DNA of 37,027 nt, from IMG/VR virus record IMGVR_UViG_3300030328_004248, positions 27,688-64,714 of that record, one strand, 5' to 3'. A program made the position numbers and the translations under genes. Source of the DNA: a virus. Shown here in pieces: positions 1-9,455 of this stretch (the stretch's first letter is position 1; each line of letters opens with the position of its first letter). The notes beneath the pieces were generated by a model. It was not told the origin of the DNA and ran no database searches. It saw only the letters and a program-made list of their open reading frames with translations.

Positions 1-3000
1 TATACCAACGAATACTTGTTTACCTACATTACCACCTCTACCACCTCTTAGTTTGATATCCTGTACATCAGTATTACCATTACTATAGAAGTTTTGATTG
101 ACTGTTATATCATCAAATGCTGCAGTGGAAGGTAACTGTGCAGTAGCACTAGAAACTGAAGTAGTATCAAACTCATCAATAGTAGATACTTCCTCACCTG
201 TTAGTGCATCAATTTTCTTTCTACCAACATAGAACTCACCCTTATCATTCATAGCAGTGTAAACTACTAATCCACCTCTAGTCTGAGTTGCCTGTGCTAG
301 TAATTGTTCTTTGTCATCCAAGATTCTATCTTGGACTTGAGGCATTGCAGTTGAATAGTTACCTGGACCAAAACCAACATATTCAAATGTGTGTCCTGAC
401 GCACGTATCAATGAGTTTCTTCTACCCTCAACTGGTAATGCCTTAATCTTTATTGCCGCCGCATTTCTAGGATGAGAAGTAGCATTAGTTCCTAATGCAC
501 CCCTAAGAACTGTAGTTTTATTCTTATTAGTAATTCTTACAATCTCATCTTCAATTTGAAGATAATCACCTCTTCTCAACATTGAGAGGTCTGCTAAATT
601 GATAGATGTAGAAGTACTTGTAAGATCGTTATTCAGTGTTGTAGTAGTACCACCGTATATTGGTATAGTCTGATTATATCCTCTACCAGATATACCTCCA
701 CCATGTGCTATACCACCACTACTGTAAGTAGGCTGGGAAGCAGTCTTACCAATATTGACTTTTAGAGAAGATCCATAACCCACTCTATCAGTTACATAAT
801 GAGTACCCTGATAAACTGAAGGACCACCAGATATTACTATCTGATCACCTTTTCTCAATCCAACGTCTGAAGCAAGAGTAACTGTAGCAATACCACTTAT
901 CCTATCATGTAGAATATTATTGATAGCAGTAGCAATACCAACGTGGTATACAAAACCACCTGCACCTGCAGTGTTACTTACTGTACCAGTATAAGCAATT
1001 CTCTTTGCATTCTCAATATTGGTTAGTCTATAAAGACCATTATAACCTTCACTACTTACTCCAATAACCTGGACCACTTGACCCTGGGCATTATCAATAG
1101 TACTTACCGTAACAGTAGCATCTGTAGTACTACCAGAAGGTCTAAATGGAACACCCTTTATAACAAGAGTATCTCCAACTTCGTATCCAGAACCAGGATG
1201 GTTCAAGTCTACTGAAGTAATAGTACCATTAGCAGCAACAGTAATATCTGCAGTTGCACCTGTACCATTACCACCTGTCAATCTTGCACTATAATAGAAT
1301 TCAGCATCACCACTACTTGTTCCATATCCAACACCATTTGATGCTATAGTGATACCTGATAGACCATTGAAACCATGCTCATGAGACATATCAAGAGTCA
1401 GTGTTCCACTAGATTCAGATGCTGCAGTTACACCTGTACCAATATTACTTTTCTCTACGAATGAATTTATTGTTTCCTTAGTAATACTATTCTTTGGATC
1501 ATTAGTTGCTACAATACCAATCTTATCCCTTCTGGCATAAGTCTTAGCAGCAATAGGATCATCATTTCTATTATCTGGATCTTGCTTAGGACGTAAAGAG
1601 TTTATATCCTGTGCAAAGTAGTTAGATGTAGTAGAGAATGGTGTTACACCAGGTTGTGCAAGATAACCAAGAACTGTTAGATCATAGATACCATCTTGAA
1701 CACCCTTAGAGAACTTCTGTACTTCCTCATTATTGAAGATTTGATAAGATGTACCAAAACTACGTTTAGTAAAGAATGGTGCGAATGTTCTACCAGAACC
1801 AACAATCGAATAATCGTGAGATGTATAAGGAATATTAGTTGTAATAGTTGATATTCCACCTGGATTAGTGTTTATACCAATGCTAAATGTTCTGTCATCA
1901 GTTATACTGAGAACTTCAAACATTCCATTATAACCACTATTATCAGTACCATTAGTATTCTGACCACTCTTTAATCTACTAATCTCAACAAGGTTACCAG
2001 CACTCAGTCTATGAGAACCCTGAGCAGTAATAATACCTGTCTTAGCAGTAGAGTTCCAAGTAGCATCAACAATTGCATTACTAGTTCTTAGATTAGCAAC
2101 TGATGTTAAAGCAGTATTATCATTCTTATAATATGTGTCGTCAATAAATGTTGAGGATTCTTGTAATGTAAATCCATTAGAAGGAGGAGCTGCAACAGTT
2201 GAATCGTCTGGGATAACAAATCTCATACGATAGATCTTCTCAAGATCCTTCCTAGTATCAGGTGTTCTTACAATATAAGTATTTGAAGTCTTATCAGTAA
2301 TACTATTCTGATTAGATACGATAGCAGAACGTAAACTGTTACCAGCACCAACGTTTACATACCATCCTCTAGAGGAATCAAACTGAATTGGATGTCCTGG
2401 ATCTCCTGGATCCTTACCATCTACAGTAGAAACTACTCGTAACCTACCACCTAAGTTGTTTAGTGTGGTTATGTTACTACTAGCAGTAGCATTGTTGAAT
2501 GTAGTAGCAATCTTGATCTTATCATTGTCTAGACCAGCTGTAATTACAAAGTAATCTGTATCATTAGTAATACCATCAGGCAATGATCCAGTGTCAGAAT
2601 AGAATCTTACCTTCTCACCTGCGTTGAACTTATGTACATCTTCGAGTGTTATTACATTAGCAGTAATACTATTGATACCAGCATTACTACCAACGAATAC
2701 TGATTTATTACCTGATGCCCAAGTATCTGGATCTGAATTAGGACCAGGCATCAATACATCAGCACCATAAACAATATTGTTCATGGAACAGAATAACTTA
2801 TCTCCTACCTTATTACCAACAGTATATCCACTAGCAGTCTTGATAGGAAGAGTATCTTTTACTGTATATCCATCAAGATATAATCTAGTATCTGTACTGA
2901 CACCAATAGTATTTTGAACATCAATTGACTTCCAGTTTACATCCTCATTCTTATTGAAGTTCTTCTTAGGTGGAACTATCGCTGTAATATATCCTTTGTC

Positions 3001-4542
3001 ATCCTTGATAAATGCTGATGGTTTGAAACCATCTGCACCTAATGCTTTAGCACCAAAGTTAGAGTTAGAGTTTGTGAGTGAAATATCAGCACCTGACTCT
3101 GTTCTAAACTGATGAGCATAACCAACAGCAAATGTAGATACTACCTGTAATACAGCTTCATTTGTTGCTTTGATGTGGAACGATTCCCACTCTGGTTTAT
3201 AATTTGCTAAACCATCAGTGTGTAATGTTACTGAAGTACCTAGAGTTGCTTGATCCTGCCAAGAACCAGATGTTGTATTATACTTTACGAATGCATTATC
3301 ATCTTTCTGTAGTCCAATACCTGTGTACTGAGCACAGACCATGGATTTGAATCCTGTTGACTTGCTACCATCAGCAAGCATACCACACATACCATAAACT
3401 GATCTCAATGAACAGTTGAATATGTAAGGTGATGCAGAAGTTACACTATCACTCTCAACTATAACTGTTGGAGATAAACCAGTCAGTGATGGAGTCGCTG
3501 TTGACGTTGGAGCTGCTGGTAAATTATAGGTGAAAGAAGTAGTACTAAGAACCTGTGCTACAACATGACTACCATCATAATCAGTGTTACTTACTCCATT
3601 GACAATAACAGGAGTATCAACGTTTAGATTATGTTCTGTCTTTGTTACAACAGTAACTACCGAAGTCGCTGTACTAGCAGACGGATTAGCACCTGAATAT
3701 ATGTCATCAATTTCCAGATCACCCAACCTAGAAACTGCACCAACAATCCTGGTTTCGTCAATGACCTTTTGGAAGTCATCATTAGCAGGATAGTTAGGTA
3801 ATGCTCTGCCGCTATTAGTACCGTAAGCAAGCGTAAGCTTAGCATAGTACATGTCGAGGTCTGTGTTCCCCTTCCCCGATACCGTGTTCTGCCCATCAGC
3901 AAATTCAAAACAAGTTAGCTTATGGTGTGAAAAATTAGGAGCATATACATTGCTCGTATAATCTTTGAAAATCCTATCTGCAGGATCACCATCAAATAAA
4001 CTAAAATTAAAGAAGAAACAACCACCAGTTACTTTGAATATGGCAGCGTTTGCAATATTATCGTTATCTGGTTGTGGAATATATTTTGGTTTTATCTTCG
4101 TCTTTCTAAGATCTTGACCAATAATAGATGTACCACGAGGTAGTATTACACCACCAGTAATAGAGTTGAAGTGATACAGTACATTATCTGGATCTTGTAT
4201 ATCAAACTTAGTTCCTATTGATAATTCACTTATAGATGCAGCAGTACCATTAGCGTCAGTTATATTACCAGAGGTATCAATCTGAAGTCCTGGACGGTTG
4301 TCTATGTAATGAGTGCCTGGAGACACCAATATTGTTGTTTTATCAAACTTATCATTATCTTTACCTAACTGATATGAAAATCTAGCAGACTCAATCAGTG
4401 CTCTTTGAATTGTCTTGAACGGACGAGTTCTGGAGTTACCAGTATTACTAACGTCATCAGTTGCATCAAGTTCTTCTGGGTTGACGTATATTACGTTACC
4501 CTGAACATTCTTGAGGAAATTTTCAAGTCTACTTAATGGCAT
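1..4542 (-). CDS. Large virion structural protein, N-terminal 1514 residues (partial)
   Basis: This reading frame stays open from an ATG at 4542 to the left edge with no stop, so at least 1514 residues are encoded and the C-terminus lies outside the window. The N-terminus (MPLSRLENFLKNVQGN) is followed at about residues 40-85 by a stretch resembling the start of pectate-lyase-type beta-helices (RPFKTIQRALIESA, then TILVSPGTHYIDN). The rest is rich in Thr, Ser, Gly, Asn and Val, with repeated beta-type segments and GSGYEVGD-like turns similar to those at the gp5 C-terminus. Cyanomyoviruses carry such giant tail or baseplate-associated proteins; I recognise the type but cannot assign a T4 number. 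A consensus late promoter sits 33 bases upstream, which fits a virion protein made late. It could be a tail-fibre-like adhesin or a baseplate appendage protein. Confidence 0.8.
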   Translation of the reverse strand, partial: MPLSRLENFLKNVQGNVIYVNPEELDATDDVSNTGNSRTRPFKTIQRALIESARFSYQLGKDNDKFDKTTILVSPGTHYIDNRPGLQIDTSGNITDANGTAASISELSIGTKFDIQDPDNVLYHFNSITGGVILPRGTSIIGQDLRKTKIKPKYIPQPDNDNIANAAIFKVTGGCFFFNFSLFDGDPADRIFKDYTSNVYAPNFSHHKLTCFEFADGQNTVSGKGNTDLDMYYAKLTLAYGTNSGRALPNYPANDDFQKVIDETRIVGAVSRLGDLEIDDIYSGANPSASTATSVVTVVTKTEHNLNVDTPVIVNGVSNTDYDGSHVVAQVLSTTSFTYNLPAAPTSTATPSLTGLSPTVIVESDSVTSASPYIFNCSLRSVYGMCGMLADGSKSTGFKSMVCAQYTGIGLQKDDNAFVKYNTTSGSWQDQATLGTSVTLHTDGLANYKPEWESFHIKATNEAVLQVVSTFAVGYAHQFRTESGADISLTNSNSNFGAKALGADGFKPSAFIKDDKGYITAIVPPKKNFNKNEDVNWKSIDVQNTIGVSTDTRLYLDGYTVKDTLPIKTASGYTVGNKVGDKLFCSMNNIVYGADVLMPGPNSDPDTWASGNKSVFVGSNAGINSITANVITLEDVHKFNAGEKVRFYSDTGSLPDGITNDTDYFVITAGLDNDKIKIATTFNNATASSNITTLNNLGGRLRVVSTVDGKDPGDPGHPIQFDSSRGWYVNVGAGNSLRSAIVSNQNSITDKTSNTYIVRTPDTRKDLEKIYRMRFVIPDDSTVAAPPSNGFTLQESSTFIDDTYYKNDNTALTSVANLRTSNAIVDATWNSTAKTGIITAQGSHRLSAGNLVEISRLKSGQNTNGTDNSGYNGMFEVLSITDDRTFSIGINTNPGGISTITTNIPYTSHDYSIVGSGRTFAPFFTKRSFGTSYQIFNNEEVQKFSKGVQDGIYDLTVLGYLAQPGVTPFSTTSNYFAQDINSLRPKQDPDNRNDDPIAAKTYARRDKIGIVATNDPKNSITKETINSFVEKSNIGTGVTAASESSGTLTLDMSHEHGFNGLSGITIASNGVGYGTSSGDAEFYYSARLTGGNGTGATADITVAANGTITSVDLNHPGSGYEVGDTLVIKGVPFRPSGSTTDATVTVSTIDNAQGQVVQVIGVSSEGYNGLYRLTNIENAKRIAYTGTVSNTAGAGGFVYHVGIATAINNILHDRISGIATVTLASDVGLRKGDQIVISGGPSVYQGTHYVTDRVGYGSSLKVNIGKTASQPTYSSGGIAHGGGISGRGYNQTIPIYGGTTTTLNNDLTSTSTSINLADLSMLRRGDYLQIEDEIVRITNKNKTTVLRGALGTNATSHPRNAAAIKIKALPVEGRRNSLIRASGHTFEYVGFGPGNYSTAMPQVQDRILDDKEQLLAQATQTRGGLVVYTAMNDKGEFYVGRKKIDALTGEEVSTIDEFDTTSVSSATAQLPSTAAFDDITVNQNFYSNGNTDVQDIKLRGGRGGNVGKQVFVGI

Positions 4543-4574
4543 TGCCTATTTTACCGTATACCAGTCCTTCAACT

Positions 4575-4582
4575 TATTTATA
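4575..4582 (-). promoter_or_regulatory. T4-type late promoter, TATAAATA
   Basis: The minus strand reads TATAAATA, a perfect match to the T4-like late promoter recognised by gp55/gp33-directed RNA polymerase. It is 33 bases upstream of the ATG of the giant virion gene and lies in a real intergenic gap, which makes it the most convincing late promoter in the window. Confidence 0.75.
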
Positions 4583-4586
4583 GTAA

Positions 4587-4913
4587 CTAAATTCGAGGTA
4601 TGTAACCTTTCGCCTGTTGCACTAATGGAATAACGTCAGATTCTACTTTTTCTATAATATCATCAATCACATTTACATCCAAATCCATGAATGGTGGAAT
4701 TATACCTAGTATCCGTAACAGTCCGTCAACAAATAGTGCCAAGCATATAAATCCTAAGATCATACTAATTATGGTAGCATCTCTATTATGCTTTGCCATA
4801 GATGCTTCATCAATTGCTCTTGCTTCAGCAAGGGCATCTGCAACCATTTTATCTACTTCTATTTTAGTATAGAAATCTCCTAAAAAGGGGATGTCGTGTC
4901 TATCAGGGGCCAT
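4587..4913 (-). CDS. Small single-pass membrane protein, conserved cyanophage hypothetical
   Basis: This gene encodes 108 residues of unknown function. A soluble N-terminus of about 44 residues (MAPDRHDIPFLGDFYTKIEV) contains an Ala/Glu/Asp-rich helix. One hydrophobic helix follows at about residues 47-72 (ISMILGFICLALFVDGLL), then an acidic C-terminal region ending in a short basic tail. No signal-peptide cleavage site is obvious. The ATG is preceded by a very strong purine-rich Shine-Dalgarno (AGGAGGAGGA), so it is well translated. It lies between the 62-aa gene and the late promoter of the giant virion protein. A role in the virion or in the host inner membrane during late infection is possible, but the sequence does not decide. 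Confidence 0.7.
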   Translation of the reverse strand: MAPDRHDIPFLGDFYTKIEVDKMVADALAEARAIDEASMAKHNRDATIISMILGFICLALFVDGLLRILGIIPPFMDLDVNVIDDIIEKVESDVIPLVQQAKGYIPRI

Positions 4914-4921
4914 TCCTCCTC

Positions 4922-5110
4922 CTACGAAACATATTCAATATCTAGGAATTTCTCTCCTGCTTCCCGTGTGACTTTCAATACATTCATAAACTCCTCTGGT
5001 GTATCACATTTTATTTTTTGTTTTGATCCATCAGATCCATGAATTTCAAAAGTCCGAGCTGCTACATCAACAGAAACGCTGTCAACATACTCACCTTCAA
5101 ACTGCGACAT
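4922..5110 (-). CDS. Small acidic conserved hypothetical protein, 62 aa
   Basis: An ATG at 5110 gives a 62-residue protein beginning MSQFEGEYVDSVSVDVAART and ending FLDIEYVS. A TTG at 5149, overlapping the stop of the oxygenase gene upstream, would add 13 residues (start MKRCYTEVYR). I prefer the ATG because the extension does not look like the rest of the protein, though neither start has a strong Shine-Dalgarno. The predicted fold is beta-rich (VDSVSVDVAARTFEIHGSDG) followed by a short helix (PEEFMNVLKVTREAG). I do not recognise a family with a known role. It is co-oriented with the late structural genes. Confidence 0.65.
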   Translation of the reverse strand: MSQFEGEYVDSVSVDVAARTFEIHGSDGSKQKIKCDTPEEFMNVLKVTREAGEKFLDIEYVS

Positions 5111-5145
5111 TAGAATTATGCGGTATACTTCAGTATAGCACCTCT

Positions 5146-5757
5146 TCAATCATATGTCAATGGATCAATATCTATAAGATGATCCCACTCCTCTTTACCT
5201 GGTAGTACTTTATCCAAATCTACAAAGAATGATTGAATAATAATTCTAGGTTCATTTCCTGACTTATAATAATGCCATGCTTTGTCTAAGTTATTGAAAG
5301 CAAATAACTTATTTTGTTTCCACTCTACTTCTAATTCATATTCATTAGTTTCAAATGGTGTATTACGTAAGTTAGTATCATTATATGCTGAATCATTCTT
5401 ACAGAGTACTGTACCATATGATTCCTTAGGACTTATGTAATACACAGCAGTAAAGAATCTAGCATGATAATCACAATGCATAGGCATTGTATAATTTGGT
5501 GGACATACTGTCCAATGCATTATTTTCTTTACATTCTTTGGAGGTTCTCTAAACCTCTCCATCATCTTATGAAGTTTATTAGATTCTGGTAGAATATCCT
5601 CATCTACCCAACGTATCCATTTACCAGAAGGTGTAAGTTCAGGATTTTCATTATAATTATTCAGTTCAATTGATGCTAATGCTTGAAACTCCTCCCATCT
5701 CTTAGGAGAAAGGAAGGAGTCTATAGTCATATACTGCCAAGGATCTGTATGTATCAT
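5146..5757 (-). CDS. 2OG-Fe(II) oxygenase-like protein
   Basis: This 203-residue protein has the spacing of the double-stranded beta-helix 2-oxoglutarate/Fe(II) dioxygenases. Visible candidate iron ligands are H94 and D96 (MHCDYHARFF) and a distal H162 (KAWHYYKSG). R171 (EPRIIIQSFF) is the likely 2OG-binding arginine. Family knowledge: such enzymes hydroxylate or oxidise proteins, nucleobases or small molecules, and cyanomyoviruses carry several. The substrate cannot be read from the sequence. It overlaps the 73-aa gene upstream by four bases (ATGA) and sits in the virion module, so it may be expressed late and act on a structural protein (inference). It is not closely similar to the other oxygenase-like genes in the window. 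Confidence 0.75.
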   Translation of the reverse strand: MIHTDPWQYMTIDSFLSPKRWEEFQALASIELNNYNENPELTPSGKWIRWVDEDILPESNKLHKMMERFREPPKNVKKIMHWTVCPPNYTMPMHCDYHARFFTAVYYISPKESYGTVLCKNDSAYNDTNLRNTPFETNEYELEVEWKQNKLFAFNNLDKAWHYYKSGNEPRIIIQSFFVDLDKVLPGKEEWDHLIDIDPLTYD

Positions 5758-5975
5758 CTTGACTCTGCTCTTACTAGGTAGTAGGCATTGATAGGACCAC
5801 CTGCACCATTACGTACTATAACCTTAGCACCATACTGAATACCTTGAACAAATAGTTCTTGTTGTACACCAATAGCTGTCAGTTGTACTGTAATAGTTTC
5901 TGGATTGACAACACCTATCCAATCCTCAGGTAATTCAATAATACCATCAATCTTTACTATTCCACTTACTTCCAT
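5754..5975 (-). CDS. Small beta-domain protein paralogous to the C-terminus of the neighbouring virion protein
   Basis: The gene encodes 73 residues. The segment LPEDWIGVVNPETITVQLTA followed by IGVQQELFV matches, with conserved spacing, the C-terminal part of the 266-aa protein encoded just upstream (LPSYWKNLVHEDSITVQLTP, then IGLQQKIIV). Both then end in a strand containing a Tyr-rich hairpin (INAYYLVRAE here, IDCFYMICGE there). It therefore looks like a free-standing copy of that domain. Similar domains close cyanophage and cyanobacterial fibre-like proteins. It overlaps the oxygenase gene downstream by four bases. A role as a virion or fibre-tip component is inferred. Confidence 0.65.
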   Translation of the reverse strand: MEVSGIVKIDGIIELPEDWIGVVNPETITVQLTAIGVQQELFVQGIQYGAKVIVRNGAGGPINAYYLVRAESR

Positions 5976-5996
5976 GATTTTGATTATTTTTTTATA

Positions 5997-6797
5997 TTAT
6001 ATCACAGTCTTAGTGTTTTGACCATAATCATATTGAGGATCTTTCATATTTCTAGTCTCATCATGAATATCTTTCTTCCAATTAGGATCAGGATAGTCTT
6101 TTCCTTGATATTCGGTAATAAGTGGATTTACATCCTTTCTCTCACCACATATCATATAAAAACAATCAATATTACCAATATCAGATTCTAATACAACTTT
6201 TTCATTATCAAATTCTTTTACTATAATCTTCTGCTGCAATCCAATAGGAGTAAGTTGAACTGTTATACTATCTTCATGCACTAGATTTTTCCAATAAGAA
6301 GGTAATATAATTTCTGTGCCAGTACACCTTCCTCTACAATACACTGCAATTTCTGGACCTTCAATACAAGCATGTCTTAGTCTATGTCCATCTTGATTAG
6401 GATGAGGCATATCAAAAGTTTTACCTTTTAGATCTGCTTCATCAAATCTAGATAAAAGTCTACCTTTATACAAGCAATCTACTTTTCCTGTAACATATAC
6501 ATCACCATCAATATAAACTGCATTCGTTGCTTTCTCACCATTTATTTCAATATCACCTTCTACCTGAACTGCTCTACCATCAACACCAGGTTTCCAGTCT
6601 CCAAGTGCAGTTCCTACAGTCAAGGTTCCCTTTGCAAATCCACCTTTATGATTACCTAGAAATGTAGGTCCAGTATTACATAAAGTACCATCGAACGGTT
6701 TATCTCCGTTCAATGTGTCTACTGACATATCTAATTTTGCTGGTTCTTCTACACCAATGTAGATTTTACCAGATTCAATGTCTCTAAATCCAGCCAT
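5997..6797 (-). CDS. Virion structural protein, fibre-like, with conserved C-terminal beta-domain
   Basis: This 266-residue protein has an N-terminal part rich in Gly and beta strands (residues about 70-110 alternate short VQVEGDIEINGEKATNAVYI-type strands, as in triple-stranded fibres). A conserved block follows at about residues 130-155 (MPHPNQDGHRLRHACIEGPE), which resembles the region preceding the C-terminal knob in cyanophage and cyanobacterial fibre proteins. A domain with DSITVQLTPIGLQQKIIV comes next. The last 40 residues are polar and end in Tyr/Lys-rich sequence. It starts two bases after the stop of the spike-candidate gene. I infer a short tail-fibre or baseplate component; no T4 number can be given. 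Confidence 0.7.
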   Translation of the reverse strand: MAGFRDIESGKIYIGVEEPAKLDMSVDTLNGDKPFDGTLCNTGPTFLGNHKGGFAKGTLTVGTALGDWKPGVDGRAVQVEGDIEINGEKATNAVYIDGDVYVTGKVDCLYKGRLLSRFDEADLKGKTFDMPHPNQDGHRLRHACIEGPEIAVYCRGRCTGTEIILPSYWKNLVHEDSITVQLTPIGLQQKIIVKEFDNEKVVLESDIGNIDCFYMICGERKDVNPLITEYQGKDYPDPNWKKDIHDETRNMKDPQYDYGQNTKTVI

Positions 6798-6798
6798 A

Positions 6799-7470
6799 CT
6801 ATCCTTTTAGTTCTTTGATTTGTTCTCTTATGTATCTTCCTAAACGACCAGGAATCAACATAGATTTTGGTTCGTGCAACCTAACAACTTCACCGATTAG
6901 TATCTGCCATCCTTCAGAATGAGATACTAATCGATCTTTAGCATCAAGTACAACGTTTTCTGCTTGCATTATAGCACGATTATTTGCATCTATGTTTATA
7001 TCATGCTTTGCTTTTAATGTAATATCACCTTCATCAGCATTTATTGCTTTCATACGAATGTCATTCGCTACAACAGAGAATCTACCATCCGCTTCAAATA
7101 TTATATCTCCCTTTGATTTAATAATCAACGGTGCATCATCACAATTCTGTAGTATATTACAACCCTTTATAGCATCAGCATCTTCGCTAGATTTTAGTTC
7201 AAATCCACCATCATGAAATAATCGTAAAGAAGCACTACTACCAGCATACAATCCTACATCTCTATGTCTAAGTACATCATCATCACGTTCCCTTCCTATA
7301 GTAAGATTACCATCCTCAGGGTGATTGATAATTATAGGTGGTACAAGTAATTTACCTTCTGGTTGCTCTCCTCCCTCAACAGGAACATCCTTTCCTGCCT
7401 CAACTGCCTCACTAAAAGACAGTCCATTATCAGGTGGTGGTGTATTAAATGCATTAGGTGTTCCTGTCAT
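6799..7470 (-). CDS. Baseplate spike/beta-helix candidate protein
   Basis: The gene encodes 223 residues. The first 60 residues are Pro/Gly/Glu-rich and probably extended. From about residue 115 to 185 the sequence alternates short hydrophobic strands and turns (GDIIFEADGRFSVVANDIRM, then GDITLKAKHDINIDANNRAI), which is the pattern of the intertwined beta-helix that ends T4 gp5 and VgrG spikes. Its start codon overlaps the stop of the gp5-like gene as TAATG, so the two are translationally coupled. I infer that it supplies the spike part of the hub as a separate polypeptide. It could also be a general structural protein with no spike role. Confidence 0.6.
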   Translation of the reverse strand: MTGTPNAFNTPPPDNGLSFSEAVEAGKDVPVEGGEQPEGKLLVPPIIINHPEDGNLTIGRERDDDVLRHRDVGLYAGSSASLRLFHDGGFELKSSEDADAIKGCNILQNCDDAPLIIKSKGDIIFEADGRFSVVANDIRMKAINADEGDITLKAKHDINIDANNRAIMQAENVVLDAKDRLVSHSEGWQILIGEVVRLHEPKSMLIPGRLGRYIREQIKELKG

Positions 7471-9455
7471 TAGTAAATCCTCGCACAGTCAACTACTCTA
7501 ATCACTCTAGCCTCAGGAACAACTGGATCAGTATAATCTTCTCTCTTAGTAAACTTAATAATTGGTCTAATAACAGCACCATTACCAGTCGTACTTTCAA
7601 CAAATAATGCTGGAACCTTAGTTAATCCCAAATCAATCCTACCAGTAGCACCTGTAATTCTACCATCTTCTATGATAGGTGTCAATGTCTGACCACTATT
7701 ACTTACAATTAGATCACCTTCTTGATAACCTGCCCCAGTAGAAACTACTTGAATGTTCTCAACTTCTCCTATAACATCTACACCTTCTGAATCACCAGCA
7801 CCAAGATAACCACCACCAGTATTAGTGACAATAATATTTGTAATCTGACCATCCTCGACAACAGGAGTACCAGTAGCACCCCTACCATTATCACAATCAT
7901 CTATAATAGCAACATAAGGTGCTTCAGTATAACCAACACCCAAATTCTTCATATTAGCACCAACTACCTGACCTGTTTCATTTATAACTGCATTAGCAAC
8001 AGCACCTATACCACCGCCACCAAATATTTCTATTCTAGGTGGTCCACAATCCTTAGTCTCAGTATTACATGGTCCAGCTAATGCTCCTACAGGACCAAGA
8101 CCTCCACCACCTCCTAAAATATTAGGGAACATACCATTTATCATTCCATCAATATTACCAACTAATCCACTCAATCCACCAGCTAAACCAAGAACCCTAT
8201 TGAAATCTAAAAGTGCCTTAGGATCAGGTCCAACATTTGTAATAACATCATTAGGATTAGGTTCACATTCCATACCTTCACAACTGAATAACGCTAAACC
8301 AGTCTGCTGCATATCAAGTGCATCAGCCATCATCGAAGAGAATGCTGGTAGTTGAATACCTGCTAATGCACCAATAGCAGCAAGTGGTCCACCAATAAGA
8401 TTTTGAATCTTATCTGTTATACTTGCCATCAAACCACCCATAAATTGTTCTGCTGCACAAAGTGGAAAATTAGCTAACTTACCAAGCATTCCTTTCAAGA
8501 AATTAGCAATCATATTCTTGAGTCCATTTATAACATTCTCTATCAAACAATAAATGGAATCTTTCTGCTTTTTGATCTCAAGGTTTTTGACTAGATGATC
8601 TGGCTCTAAGAAACTAACTGATTCATCAACACCTTTGTTTATTTGTGTGAATAATCCTTTTCTAGCACCTCTAACAGAACCAGAAATTCCACCAGCCATC
8701 TTACTAGAAGTCTTGTCAACCATCTTATCCATGTTGACAGTTTTATTTGTAACAGGATCTACATAACCCTCTTTAGTCTTTTTAAGTTTTGAGGTCTTAC
8801 CCATAAATCCTTGAAGTTCTTTGGTAGAATCACCCACTCCTGCCTTAGGAGGATCACATTTCTGTGCTACCTCAACTTCTTGAGTCTCATTATCATAATG
8901 CTTGATTATAGTACCTTTTGCAGTACTAGATTCATCACGTACTGTACTATTACTATCAGGAACACCACCAGAAGCTAAATTTGGTTCATCTTTTTGCAGT
9001 CTAATATTATCACCTTTCTCTAGCTTTTCATCAAAAGAAAATGGTTTGAAATTACTAGTACCCTGTGATACTACTTTTTTATATTCTTCTACATCAGCAA
9101 TATTATAATTGGCATAAAAAGCACCAACAACCACAGGTTGCTGACCTTCTTCCCCATCAAGGAAGAATCCAAAAACCATCTCACCCCCTTGAAGGGCAAA
9201 ACTAGTACCTTGATAATTGTTACCAGCACCGAACTGAGGTGATACTAAAAAATGAGCCCATGGTAAGTCATCATCAGATATACCGTCTGCTCCAGCAGGA
9301 TGATATCCTAGAATCCTTACCTTTGCCCTAAAACCATTATCAAAGTTCTGATTGTTTTTATCACGCCAAGATTTATCAGGAGCCACTTGTCCAAGAAACC
9401 AGTGGAAACCATCTTTACCGAGAAAATCTATATGTGAATGGCGTGATTCAAGCAT
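7470..9455 (-). CDS. 5: gp5-like baseplate hub protein
   Basis: This 661-residue protein starts with a gp5-type OB-fold domain at residues 1-120 (FHWFLGQVAPDKSWRD, then FRAKVRILGYHPAG, then DDLPWAHFLVSPQFGAGN, and VFGFFLDGEEGQQPVVVGAF). It continues with a Lys/Thr-rich linker, a hydrophobic Gly/Ala/Leu-rich middle (about 305-400) and a C-terminal region with GVGYTEAPYV, TGGGYLGAGD and TGAGYQEGDL repeats. T4 gp5 (575 aa) carries a lysozyme domain after the OB fold; I see no T4-lysozyme catalytic pattern here and no octapeptide beta-helix at the end. The gene lies directly after gp27-like and the His-rich gene, as expected for the hub, and is coupled to both neighbours by TAATG overlaps. The role as the central membrane-piercing hub is well supported; cell-wall hydrolysis is not. 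Confidence 0.8.
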   Translation of the reverse strand: MLESRHSHIDFLGKDGFHWFLGQVAPDKSWRDKNNQNFDNGFRAKVRILGYHPAGADGISDDDLPWAHFLVSPQFGAGNNYQGTSFALQGGEMVFGFFLDGEEGQQPVVVGAFYANYNIADVEEYKKVVSQGTSNFKPFSFDEKLEKGDNIRLQKDEPNLASGGVPDSNSTVRDESSTAKGTIIKHYDNETQEVEVAQKCDPPKAGVGDSTKELQGFMGKTSKLKKTKEGYVDPVTNKTVNMDKMVDKTSSKMAGGISGSVRGARKGLFTQINKGVDESVSFLEPDHLVKNLEIKKQKDSIYCLIENVINGLKNMIANFLKGMLGKLANFPLCAAEQFMGGLMASITDKIQNLIGGPLAAIGALAGIQLPAFSSMMADALDMQQTGLALFSCEGMECEPNPNDVITNVGPDPKALLDFNRVLGLAGGLSGLVGNIDGMINGMFPNILGGGGGLGPVGALAGPCNTETKDCGPPRIEIFGGGGIGAVANAVINETGQVVGANMKNLGVGYTEAPYVAIIDDCDNGRGATGTPVVEDGQITNIIVTNTGGGYLGAGDSEGVDVIGEVENIQVVSTGAGYQEGDLIVSNSGQTLTPIIEDGRITGATGRIDLGLTKVPALFVESTTGNGAVIRPIIKFTKREDYTDPVVPEARVIRVVDCARIY

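Noticed and set aside
3657-3908. 83-codon minus-strand ORF and several similar ORFs (1677-1859, 3584-3793)
   Set aside because: They lie in other frames of the giant virion gene, which is open throughout, and have no family pattern.
7470-9455. T4-type lysozyme domain in the gp5 homologue
   Set aside because: No catalytic Glu...Asp...Thr arrangement of T4 lysozyme could be recognised between the OB fold and the C-terminal region.
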